Positions 25,993-35,724 of a stretch of DNA of 64,000 bases are shown in pieces (the stretch's first letter is position 1; every line of letters starts with the position of its first letter). Below the pieces are notes generated by a model. It was not told the origin of the DNA. It made no database searches and was given only the letters and a program-made list of their open reading frames with translations. The position numbers and the translations under genes are program-made. Source of the DNA: Batkoa obscura (Eukaryota; Entomophthoromycota; Entomophthoromycetes; Entomophthorales; Batkoaceae); the NCBI GenBank assembly GCA_030770535.1, contig JASVEC010000039.1, forward strand, positions 186,001-250,000. Direction: 5' to 3'.

Positions 25993-27777
25993 ATGAGGCC
26001 AAGTTTAAATAAACTTAATTCCAAGATAAGCAATATAGTTCAATTGAAGGTAAACGCACAACATAACTATAAATTATAAAAATTGAATTATAAAAGAAAT
26101 TTAGAATGTCAAGCCATAAGAGGGATCCAATATTAGACAAGCAAAGTGTCACTTTATTAAGCGATAATCAGATCAACCAGTACTGGAAAGACTTAAATAG
26201 TGAACAATTTGAATCTGGAACAGTAGCTTATAATACCAAAGAGTTAATCAATTTAATGAAGGTGGATCCATTGTATATTTATAGCTTATTAAACAAGTCA
26301 ATGCAACCAAAAGAGGGTGATTTACTACCTGGTTTTTATACAAAAGAGAGTTGTAAATTATATAAATTGATGAAAACAACTGAAAAAAAGAAATTCATTC
26401 AGTTACTCGTTCAAGACTTTGATATAGATAGCCAAACTTTATTAAATGATGTTAGAGAGTATATTAAACTTGATTTAGATAGTAATGAGTTAAGAAAAAG
26501 ACAGCAAATTTTGAGGCAGGACCTTACTCCTAAATATAACCAGTTTTTTGACCATGTGCTTCAGCTACCTAATGGGTTGAGATTTTTGATTGATATGAGG
26601 GAAGATGTTATTCAATTTTTAAAGTCAGAAAAGGATCAAAATTTAGTTCATTTTAATCAAGAGTTAAAGTTGAAATTACAGTCTAGTTTATTAAACTTTT
26701 TAAATTTGGAGAGAATATCTTGGAATTCTTCCGCCTCCACTTTAGAAAAAGTTATATCTTATGAAAGAGTTCACCCCTTTACCGATTGGAATGACCTTAA
26801 ACAGTAAGTTTTAGTCATAGTGTGAAACAGCTATTAATCCTCATTTTTTTAAAATTATTCCCTATTTTTAGGAGAGTGGGTCCAGGTAGACGCTGTTTTG
26901 GATTTTTCCATAAGGCTATGGCCAATGACCCATTAGTATATATTCAAGTGGCATTGGTAAAAGAGATCAGTAATAACGTGCAAAGTATCTTAAACGATAA
27001 GCCATATGAAGACCCTTCTCCTGAAAATATAGAATCAGCAATCTTTTATTCTATTAATTCACAGATAGGTATTTCCTATAATATAAGTTTGCTTTATAAT
27101 AAATGATATTTAAAATTAGGATTATCGGGTGTTGATTTAGGTTCCTTCCTTATTAAAAGGGTAGTTAAAGAATTAAAGATTGAGTTTCCAACCTTAAAAA
27201 ATTTCTGTACCCTTTCTCCACTGCCAAGTTTTAGAGCTTGGGTCATTCGTAATTTAGCAGAGAAAAATTCATTACTTCCTAATGAAATACAAGACTTGAA
27301 AAGCTATTCCTCTAACGGAGATGCTTATCAGGTATTGAATACGCTTGTTAGTACCCATGAATGGGTAAGATATCCGGAAAGGGTTGATTTGTTAGAGCCT
27401 ATTTTAATGAGGTTGGCACTTAATTATATCTTACAAAGCAAACGAGGAATTCATGCTGTAGGGAAAGTAGCTAACTTTCATCTTAGGAATGGAGCATGTG
27501 TTCATCGTATTAATTGGTTGGCTAATACATCAGGTATCTCATTTTTTAATCAATATATATTTTATTTAATTTTTATTTAGAAAAAGGATTGAATGAATCG
27601 TTTGGAATAATGATAAATTATAACTACATCTTGAAATATATTGAAGAAAATAATCAAATTTACTTAAAAAATGGAACCATTCCAATATCTAGTAACAAAG
27701 ATGATATCTACTTCAAAGAATATTTTGAGCATCAACAGTATCCCTATCTATTTAGAAATATTTCGAGTAAACTATAA
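25993..27777 (+). CDS. Malonyl-CoA decarboxylase, probably dual-targeted
   Basis: The core exons 26106-26803, 26872-27068, 27120-27533 and 27581-27777 (1,506 nt, 501 residues) carry MCD hallmarks: VHPFTDWNDLKQRVGPGRRC, GVDLGSFLIKRVV, CTLSPLPSFRAW and VANFHLRNGACVHRINWLA. The protein ends in SSKL, a canonical PTS1 peroxisome signal. Upstream, an ATG at 25993 opens a 57-nt exon that splices in phase (intron 26050-26096) to the core. It adds MRPSLNKLNSKISNIVQLK plus KFR, which is basic, acid-free and mitochondrial-presequence-like. The full form would be 523 residues. The enzyme turns malonyl-CoA into acetyl-CoA. In animals the same gene serves mitochondria and peroxisomes through a leader and an SKL end. 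Use of the upstream exon is inferred from phase and composition only. Confidence 0.9.
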
Positions 27778-27860
27778 ATAAATGGATAAACATGACTTTA
27801 AATTCTACAAGTTTACTTCTTGCTAACTTTATTAAACTATTTCCTTCTACTTTTTTATTC

Positions 27861-28649
27861 TTAAGCTTTAGCTTTCGCTTCCCTTCTCTTAATAATATCC
27901 CAGTTATAGACCCTAGCAGTATCTTTTAAATAATATTAACTGAAACAAATCAAAATTAAAATTAAAACTTACTGACTTCCATGGTAGTAATCTGTTCTCT
28001 TAAAAACTCCAAGTCTTGAGCTGCATTGTCTTTTGAGCGCGTAGCTAACTCAAGTTTGGCTTTTAATAAATCATGTGCCTCCTCTAAATCATATTCTACC
28101 ATAACATTGGCCTAAAAAAGTTAAATATATATTAATTATTCAATAAACTGGTATTTACTCCTAACCACAAATAGATAGACTTAGTGGGCTCAATTGTAGC
28201 TTTAGCATATAATGTATCATTTAGTTCATAATTAACGTTAATTTTATCATCTGATTCCTAAATTTAAAGTTTAATTTTGACCTATAAACAAAAACATTCA
28301 ATTACTTGTTTCTCAATAAGATAATTAACCATATCAAATGACTTTTGTATCTCTGGAATCTTTGAATCTAATCCTTGTTTGCGTTGCAACATATTTGCTT
28401 CCATAAAACGATATTTACTAACAAACTTATCAATTTATCAAAATATAAACTCTGTTTTTCCAATACCTTATAGCTTCTGAAAACTCTCTAAGTACTTTAT
28501 CTGCATTCCTACCCTCAACGGACATATAATCTTCTACTTCTTCCTAATTAAGTTGGTTGAATATATATTAATTCTTTTTTAGTTGTTTTAGTTACCACAA
28601 AGGGTGCTTTTGGAATTCCTCTTGCATTTGTTTCGACTTTTTGATCCAT
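27861..28649 (-). CDS. PAC10: Prefoldin subunit 3
   Basis: Six short exons give about 180 residues. The start is MDQKVETNARGIPKAPFVEEVEDYM. It follows the alpha-type prefoldin pattern: an N-terminal coiled coil (YRFMEANMLQRKQGLDSKIPEI), a central beta-hairpin region (VNYELNDTLYAKATIEPTKSIYLWLGANVMVEY) and a C-terminal coiled coil (EEAHDLLKAKLELATRSKDNAAQDLEFLREQIT), ending VYNWDIIKRREAKAKA. Part of the hexameric prefoldin/GIM chaperone, it hands unfolded actin and tubulin to the CCT chaperonin. It is convergent with malonyl-CoA decarboxylase, stop codons only ~85 bp apart. Confidence 0.92.
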
Positions 28650-28792
28650 TTTTAAAAAAAAGTTGCTTTTACTTTATTGTGTTTTTGGATTTCACTAAAT
28701 ATTAATTTTGTATTTTGATTGGCGGATTCGATAGATTGTTCGATAGCAGTAATTATGTTTTTAAAATCTCAAATTTAACTTCATTTAAATTA

Positions 28793-28896
28793 TATGGGGA
28801 TTTTTTTTTTGGCTTCATTACTTTTTTCATCTTTCAAGCGCTATTTGAATGGAAAAATTGTTAGTAAAATTCTTACACAAAATACATCTCCATATA
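28793..28896 (+). mobile_element. MITE copy 5
   Basis: A TATGGGGATTTTTTTTTTTGG left end, CAAGCGCTATTTGAATGG core and ATACATCTCCATATA right end; the same orientation as copies 1-4. Confidence 0.78.
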
Positions 28897-29788
28897 GTCT
28901 TTTTTTGAAAATATTTTATTGCTATTTCAGTTGCATATATTTTAAAAAATAGTTAATATTGTCATTGCATTGATAATCCTGGTATCTATTTTTATCATAT
29001 TCTCAGATTAAATGTTAAATTTGAAAGTACAATTTACACAAAATTAGCAACTATTTTTTTCAATAGTAGTATTTTCTAAACAAAAGTTTATATCAATAAT
29101 AAACGAAATATATAATTATTACTAATCATTTGAGTTTTTTTTCTTTGAATAATTAATTTAGTCTTTTTATAAATATTTTTTAATTAAATTTTGGTGTGGC
29201 ACATATAATTAATCACTAATTCTTAATAATTGTTAATAAAAAGCATTTATTAGTTAATTAAACAATATATGTATAACATTGTAAATTGTTTAGTGACTAT
29301 ACCTTTAAGCTTAAATTTGAATAACATGCTTTTATTTGTTGTTTTGTTCTTCTATCTTAATAACTTTAAATTAATTAATATTTTTCGAACTTTTTTATTA
29401 CAAGGTTGCTTATTAATTTTAGAATTTATTAATTAAAAAATTAAAAAAAGTTAAATAATGCAAAAGTATAGTTTAGTATAAATTTTTTTCTCTTCTTTCT
29501 GAGTATGAAAACGCTATAAAATTGTATTGGCCTTTAAAATCATTTTTTTTTCAAAAATTAGTTCCTGGACGAGCTTTAAACATCATTTTATTACTAAGTC
29601 ATTTGACCTTTAAAAAATATCAAATTATAAACAATAATAGCCCTGAGAAACATCTTTCTGTTAGTATTTTTTTGGATTTTTATGTATAACAAATTTTGCT
29701 ATAATTAAGGAATATTGATTTCAAACCTTCATTGAAAAGTTACTACTTTTTTGTTTTTAAAAATGTTTCAGATAACTTTTTTTAATAC

Positions 29789-30270
29789 TGTGAAAGTTGA
29801 TATTCAGTGGTCGAAGTTAAAAGCTACTCTTGCTTAATTAACTTGCCTTGAGTCGAACGGTCTTAGTTTATGTAACTAAGATAGACTTAACTTAACAGGA
29901 ATAATACTTAATAAGCTACGAATTATGTAAAGCAAATATAACAGAAGATACTACTGAAAAATCTACATAAGATGTTGTCAGAAAGACTTAGTGACTTTAT
30001 TAATGGTACGATATCAGGGAGTAATTCAATTAAAAAGCATCGAGTTAGTATGTTGAAGGATCTCTTTTATACTCCAACTGGGTGGCTATACATAAGGAAC
30101 ATTATAACAGTTATTCCTTACTATAGTTGCCAAGTATGGACATTAAAGCGTGGACAATAAGTTCTTCATGATCAGGTGGTAGCAATTCTCACAGCAAATC
30201 TATATAAGGAACTCTGAATTGATTGATTGTATTATAACCAATCCTAGAGCTAATGAAGCAATATTTCACA
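29789..30270 (+). mobile_element. LTR-like repeat, copy 1 (probable solo LTR)
   Basis: A ~480-bp repeat matching 40192-40740. It begins TGTGAAAG and ends ATATTTCACA, so the tips form a short inverted repeat TGTGAAA/TTTCACA with TG..CA ends. It is flanked on both sides by ATAC, a likely 4-bp target duplication. No internal retroelement region lies beside it. The family is unassigned. The small open frame inside it is probably chance. Confidence 0.5.
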
Positions 30271-30690
30271 ATACTAAACTAAAAGTTTTTGATAACTAAT
30301 AGCTTGATTATATATTTTTAAACATAAGCTTTCTTTTTGTATATATTCAGCTTTGCATAATAAAGAAAAGTAGTTTATAATAATAATAAAACGATATAGC
30401 ATAATAAAAAAGGATACTCAAAAAGCTCCTAATAAGTTTTCAACTACTTAACAGAACTTTATGAAATATAACGACATGATAGCAATGATATTAAACCATT
30501 ATATTATTAAATTTCATGAAGTTTTACCACATAGTTAAAAAGTCATCAAGTTATTACATAATTTTTAAGTAACTTTGTATCTAAAAATTTTAACAGAGTT
30601 ATATTTAATTTTTGATAACAAGATTTAGATGTTTTATTGACTTTGTATTAAATTTAAATAATAGGCTATAAATATAAACAATGGTAAAGA

Positions 30691-30796
30691 TATAGGGATG
30701 TATTTTTGTGTTTAAGAATTTTACTAGCAATCTTTCCGATCAAATAGCGCTTAAAAAATGGAAAAAAGAATGAAACCAAAAAAAACACCCCCATAC
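30691..30796 (-). mobile_element. MITE copy 6
   Basis: Family member in reverse orientation: TATAGGGATGTATTTTTG..., core AAATAGCGCTTAAAAAATGG, and ACACCCCCATACATA end. Confidence 0.78.
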
Positions 30797-31075
30797 ATAA
30801 AGCAAGGGTTGTTTATTTTAATTAATCTACTTAAGGCATCACTCCAAGTTCTTCAAAAAATCTGTAATTAAATCAAGTATACTTCAAATGGAAATTGTTG
30901 CTAAGCACTATATTCATATCGATATTTATTAATTATATATAACTTGTTACTCAAAGGCAGCTAATTAATATATATATATACTTGAGCTTTAGAGAAACCA
31001 AGAACATAAAGAACTATATTTATACTAACAAATCTTATATTAAGCCATTATTATTTTTTTTTAAATTCATTTGAT

Positions 31076-31381
31076 ATGAAATTTATAAACTTATCGCTTG
31101 TTTTAGTTGCCTATAGCTTTCTAGTAAATGCCGAAAGCAGCAGCTCGGATGACAGATACATTCTTCCGAGAACCGGTCAGTCTTTAGAAAGAAATATAGG
31201 AAAGAGACTACGTAATGATATCGAAGATGTATCTGAGTCATTTTTTAGGAGATCATACAATGAAATAACTGGCCCAGAAGGAAGCAATCAAGAGTACATA
31301 CCGAAGATAAAAAAAGTCAAGAATAAGGATCATGCTAAAGATAAAGATAAAAGAGATAACGTACCTATAACAAATAAATAA
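31076..31381 (+). CDS. Small secreted basic protein, possibly propeptide-processed
   Basis: Single exon, 101 residues. MKFINLSLVLVAYSFLVNA is a clear signal peptide, followed by a Ser/Asp-rich start. Dibasic sites (IGKR near 42, FFRR near 58) could be cut by a Kex2-like protease, and the tail is very Lys-rich (KIKKVKNKDHAKDKDKRD). There are no cysteines in the mature part and no known domain. It lies in the gene-poor block next to the double-psi beta-barrel cluster and shares the MKF.. signal-peptide style of those proteins. An effector-like or peptide-precursor role is inference. Composition and the clean frame support a real gene. Confidence 0.55.
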   Translation: MKFINLSLVLVAYSFLVNAESSSSDDRYILPRTGQSLERNIGKRLRNDIEDVSESFFRRSYNEITGPEGSNQEYIPKIKKVKNKDHAKDKDKRDNVPITNK

Positions 31382-31481
31382 TATAAATCTGCTAATACTA
31401 AACTCAGTGATTTTAGAACTATTGATTGAATTATTTTATTAAGATTACATCTGCTTACTATAAGTTTAAAAATATAGAAAT

Positions 31482-31588
31482 TATATGGGGATGTATTTTT
31501 TCTTTGCTCAAGAATTTTACTAACAATTTTTCCACTCAAATAGCGCTTAAAAGATGGAAAAAGTGATGAAACCAAAAAACACCCCCAT
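31482..31588 (-). mobile_element. MITE copy 7
   Basis: Reverse-orientation copy: TATATGGGGATGTATTTTTTC.., core CAAATAGCGCTTAAAAGATGG, ending AAACACCCCCAT. It starts ~100 bp after the small secreted protein gene. Confidence 0.78.
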
Positions 31589-31823
31589 TTTGTTATGTTT
31601 TTATTATGTTCCTGAATTTTATGAAATATCAAATAAATGTATTCTGTTTTGACTAAATAGAAAATAAAGTTTTCTGAAATTTACCCTTTACCTATATCTC
31701 ACATACAGAACATTATAATATAGGTATTAATAAATTGTTTTGTTCTATTAAAAAAATGATATTGTTTATTAGTTTTAGTAAAAGCTACTTAATAGATAAA
31801 ATGGAAATATTTTACAAAGATAA

Positions 31824-31929
31824 TATGAGGATGTTTTTTTGGTTTCATTCTTTTTTCCATTTTTTAAGCGCTATTTGAGCGAAAAGATTATTAGTAAATT
31901 TCTTAAACAAAAAAATACATCCCCATATA
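31824..31929 (+). mobile_element. MITE copy 8
   Basis: Forward copy: TATGAGGATGTTTTTTTGG left end, TTTTTTAAGCGCTATTTGAGCG core, ATACATCCCCATATA right end. Confidence 0.8.
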
Positions 31930-32256
31930 ATGGCTTAAATCAATTTAAATTAAAGAAATAAAATAATTTATTGTGCTCTATTAATATTATTTTATACTAA
32001 TATCAACTAATTTATTTAGTGTTTTAATTATAGTCATTATCTCTGATTAAAAGTAAATGCTACCAAATGATAGAAACTATGTAGACTGCAGTTAGTTCTT
32101 TTAGGTATGAATCTTCTAGTAAGTATAATTCCAAAGCTAAATACAATAGTTAAGTGGGTTCAAATAGAAAAACAGTATTATAAAAAAATGTTTGTTACTT
32201 TATTATGTATAACAATACATATATTGTAACTTCATTAATGTACTTTATTTAATATT

Positions 32257-32865
32257 TTAATACTTTAATACATTACAATTGGATTCAAATTGTACACTAA
32301 CTTTTTCAGCATCGAAAGTTTCTTGAATTTTCTCATAATTCTTTTCGTCTTGGACATATAGATCAACATGATCACCTCCAAAAGACCAAGATTTATCAAT
32401 AATTTTGAAGCATCCATTATGTTTCTTACCATTTGGCAGTTTAAAATTAGCAAAGTCATTAATGAATACTTTAGAGCCAATTTTATGATCGTTGACTGCT
32501 AAGGATGTATAGATCTGCAGCTCATCTCCGTTGCTTCCAACTGGCTTGCTTTTAGTAAAGCAGCTGCAATCATCATTTCCACAATTAATATATGTACCAT
32601 CTCTTAACCTTCCACTTCCTTCCATATGAACCTGGTCCCAGTATTTACGCGATACTCTTGCTAAGACCCCTCCGTTACAATTTTTGATAGCGACTTCACT
32701 GCCTAATGGATAAGAGTTTTCATCCGCGACCCAATAATATGTAAGCTTTACAGTTTGTGCCTTAATACCAGCCTTTAATTCGACATTTTCAGGTAAAATA
32801 GAGGATAAAGCTGGAGCAATAAACAATCCACTAAGAGCTAAGTTATAAAAATACACAAGTTTCAT
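32257..32865 (-). CDS. Secreted double-psi beta-barrel (RlpA/3D-like) protein A
   Basis: Single exon, 202 residues. Signal peptide MKLVYFYNLALSGLFIAPALSS, a short linker, then a domain that opens TVKLTYYWVADE and contains KNCNGGVLARVS, GSGRLRDGTYINCGN, C-S-C-F, a block NDHKIGSKVFINDF and the end pattern GCFKIIDKSWSFGGDHVDLYV. This order, with conserved Cys and Asp positions and the terminal D..GG.HVD strand, fits the 3D/RlpA-like double-psi beta-barrel fold, related to expansin and lytic-transglycosylase barrels. Role unknown; wall or plant-polymer interaction is a guess. Four family members lie within 19 kb. A TATAAAAG box lies ~60 bp upstream. Confidence 0.8.
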   Translation of the reverse strand: MKLVYFYNLALSGLFIAPALSSILPENVELKAGIKAQTVKLTYYWVADENSYPLGSEVAIKNCNGGVLARVSRKYWDQVHMEGSGRLRDGTYINCGNDDCSCFTKSKPVGSNGDELQIYTSLAVNDHKIGSKVFINDFANFKLPNGKKHNGCFKIIDKSWSFGGDHVDLYVQDEKNYEKIQETFDAEKVSVQFESNCNVLKY

Positions 32866-34264
32866 ATCAAAAGTTATTAAATTACTAAAGTAACTTATAA
32901 TCAGTAGTTGATAATTTAGAGCCCTTTTATACTACTTTTTTGAAATTTATTTTTACTATACATCATCATAGGCTTCCTTTTTTAACTTTGTTCTTTATTG
33001 TTGCTTACACTAAAGTAAATAAACTATTCAAAGAAAAACCATACAGATATTTAAACAGGTTGCCATGAGCTTGACCAAAAAATGGTATCTTCCTAAAGAT
33101 TTTTTACATCATAAAACAGTGCTTATTGTTTTAAAGAATCTAAATGCTATTTTAAGAATGATTTCGTTACTCTTGTACCTGTACCTACAAGCCGGTTTGA
33201 CAATTATGTGATAGTAATTGATCATGTGTTTACTTTTTCATCTCATTAGAATTTATACATAAACTTATTGTTAGTCTTTCACTCAGTACGATTTAAAAAA
33301 AATTATTTGCTTTTAAATAAAGGCTTAGTAGGGCAGCTTGCTTTACCAAAAATACATATATATAAATAATGATGTTCAAATGTTAATATTTTAGTATTGT
33401 TATGATTTATTATTATTGTATTCAAATAAATAAGTAATAAAATTAAAGTATTTCGGATAAATATTAAAAATAGAAGCATATATCCAAATAAATCTTTATA
33501 CATTTTTTTAAAAGAAATCAATCAATTAAAATACATCATTTGTACATTAAACTTGTTTATTTTAAAATGATATTTCTTATTTTAAAATGTTTGTTTCTTT
33601 TTTAAGGTTTCTTTAAGTTGCTATTTATACTAACTTATTTCTAATATTGTAAAAAAGGCAGGATGCTTTTAAACATTAAAACAATTTGTTAACCTATGTT
33701 ATAATCTTGTAGCTAGAAATAAATCAAAATCTTTTAAAATCTAGTAAAAACCTTACAATTATTAAAAGAAATATAAATGATAATAATTTAGAATAATAAA
33801 GAAAACCAGAATTAATAAATTAAAGAACAAACTAGTAAATTTCAGTATAATAACATGTACTTTGCGCCTTCCATGATTTTTGCTTTCCTCTAATAGCGCA
33901 AATTATGCATTAATAGTTTATTACATCTTTCTATTCATCTTCTCATCACATACCAAGCTTATGTTTCAACCAAATTCTGTGGTTCGTATCGACCTCTACT
34001 CTGGTTCCTTGAATCTTATATTGTCTGAACTCAGGTTTTCTATTAGTTGAATTGCATACAAAAAAACAATACGGTTAAATCCCTGGTATTTTAGCTTTAT
34101 GGTTGGTTTCAATTGCTCTATAATTGGCACTTTCATTGATCTCTATGAGGTTTACCCGTTGTTTGATTTTTTCCGCCCTAACATCTTATAACTAACTTCC
34201 TTTTGTTAAACTAATAAAACACAAAGCCTTTTGGCCTCTAAATTTTAAAAAAAATACATTTAGC
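32866..34264. other. Gene-free stretch left of the inverted repeat
   Basis: About 1.4 kb. The part at 33840-34250 is less AT-rich and contains short open stretches on the minus strand (for example RAEKIKQRVNLIEINE) that look like decayed coding sequence of unknown origin. The rest shows nothing. Confidence 0.4.
32924..32931 (-). promoter_or_regulatory. TATA box of double-psi beta-barrel gene A
   Basis: TATAAAAG on the minus strand about 60 bp before the ATG. Similar boxes precede the other three family members. Confidence 0.4.
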
Positions 34265-34717
34265 AAACGCTTTTAAAATTATATAACTATTTTTCCAGGA
34301 ATCTTATGACTTATAGTTATATTTTATAAAAATTAATTTCAAAATAATAGATTTTATAAATTCTAAGAACATATTAATCTAAAGTTAATATATAATTAAA
34401 CTAATACTTAAGTAAATACATTACAATTAATAATGTACATATATCATTTTTAAATGTAATAGATCTATAACTAAACAATCTCAACCTTCAAATTTTGATT
34501 GTTATTATTTAGAATTTTCTAAAGTGAATGACTATCCCTTAATTTGGTAATGAAATTTAATTTATTAAATTCATGTTTGACTTGTCACCTCAAGAAAATT
34601 CATTAATTAAAATATAAAAGGTAAATATCTATTAAAAAAGGGAAGGCAATAAAATGATAAAAATAAATAAAGGAATATACAAAAAAATCAGGTTAGAACA
34701 AAATAAACATAAAAAGG

Positions 34718-34725
34718 TATAAATA
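34718..34725 (+). promoter_or_regulatory. TATA box of double-psi beta-barrel gene B
   Basis: TATAAATA about 61 bp upstream of the ATG; mirrored exactly in the other arm. Confidence 0.4.
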
Positions 34726-34785
34726 AACATAACTTGAATAGATAACATTATCAATTATTTACTTTAACTCTTTCAATACTTTACT

Positions 34786-35595
34786 ATGAAATTTGGACAA
34801 TTTCTTTATAGCTTAACTCTTACTAGTTTATTTGTTGCTCCAGCTCTTGCAGCTACTTTACCAAATGATAACCAACATTCGTTGAGCAAGACTCATGATG
34901 TTAACTCTCCAATTATCTATCGTAGATCGATGGGTGGTGAGGATGAAGAAGAGAGTGAAGAAAAAAGTATCAAAAAATCAAAATCCAAAAAGAAGAAGAA
35001 AAAGGAAGAATCAGAAGAGTCAGAAGAATCCTCTGATTCTGAAAATGAATCTGATGAAGTTGAGATAAGTAATAGTAAAGGCAGTGGTAAAGGACAAACT
35101 GTAAAGCTTACTTATTATTGGGTTACCAATGAAAAAGATTATAAGTTAGGCAGTGAGGTTGCTATTAAGAATTGCGATGGAGGTGAATTAGCAAGAGTAT
35201 CACGAGAATATTGGGATCAAGTTCATATGGAAGGAAGTGGAAAATTAAGGGATGGTACATATATAAATTGCGGAGATGGTGGCTGTAATTGTTTCTTCAA
35301 AAGTAAACCAGTTGGAAGTAAAGGTGATCTATTAGAGATTTATTCATCTGTAGCAGTTAATGACCATAAAATCGGTTCTAATGTGTTTATTAATGAATTT
35401 GCCAACTTAGTATTACCAAATGGTAAGAAACATAACGGATGTTTTAAAATCATTGATAAATCTTGGTCTTTTGGAGGTGATCATATTGATGTATATGTTG
35501 AAGATAAAAAGAATTATGAAAAGATTCAAAGCAAACTTTCTACTGAAAAGGCCAAAGCACAGTTTAATGCTAGTTGTAAAGTATTGAAGTATTAA
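34786..35595 (+). CDS. Secreted double-psi beta-barrel protein B (arm-1 copy)
   Basis: Single exon, 269 residues. Signal peptide MKFGQFLYSLTLTSLFVAPALA, a short pro-region, then a striking charged linker (about residues 50-100) of Glu/Ser and a Lys run (KSKSKKKKKK, EESEESEESSDSEN). The ~165-residue barrel domain follows: TVKLTYYWVTNEKDYKLGSE, KNCDGGELARVS, GSGKLRDGTYINCG, a Cys-x-Cys pair and GCFKIIDKSWSFGGDHIDVYV. The linker is absent from paralogues A and C, so B is a distinct subtype. The acidic Ser clusters could be phosphorylated, or the linker could bind polyanions or walls; both are guesses. It is tail-to-tail with the P450, and the protein is identical to the copy in the other arm. 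Confidence 0.85.
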   Translation: MKFGQFLYSLTLTSLFVAPALAATLPNDNQHSLSKTHDVNSPIIYRRSMGGEDEEESEEKSIKKSKSKKKKKKEESEESEESSDSENESDEVEISNSKGSGKGQTVKLTYYWVTNEKDYKLGSEVAIKNCDGGELARVSREYWDQVHMEGSGKLRDGTYINCGDGGCNCFFKSKPVGSKGDLLEIYSSVAVNDHKIGSNVFINEFANLVLPNGKKHNGCFKIIDKSWSFGGDHIDVYVEDKKNYEKIQSKLSTEKAKAQFNASCKVLKY

Positions 35596-35724
35596 ATATA
35601 ATGTTTTAATAATATTATTATATATATATATATATATATTGACTATATATAATAAAATAACTATAATGATATTAAAATTTATTTTTATTTATAATTTTAT
35701 TTATAACTTTATTTATAATTTTAT

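Larger units (their letters stand above)
28650..31075. other. Gene-free repeat-bearing stretch at the start of the accessory block
   Basis: About 2.4 kb without a supported gene. It holds MITEs (28793-28896, 30691-30796) and one LTR-like repeat (29789-30270); the rest is AT-rich and unassigned. Confidence 0.5.
31382..32256. other. Intergenic region with two MITEs
   Basis: About 870 bp holding MITEs at 31482-31588 and 31824-31929 in opposite orientation, about 235 bp apart. No gene was recognised. Confidence 0.5.

Noticed and set aside
29972-30160. 62-codon frame also found at 40378-40563
   Set aside because: It lies inside the LTR-like repeat and is shared because the repeat is shared; there is no domain or signal peptide.
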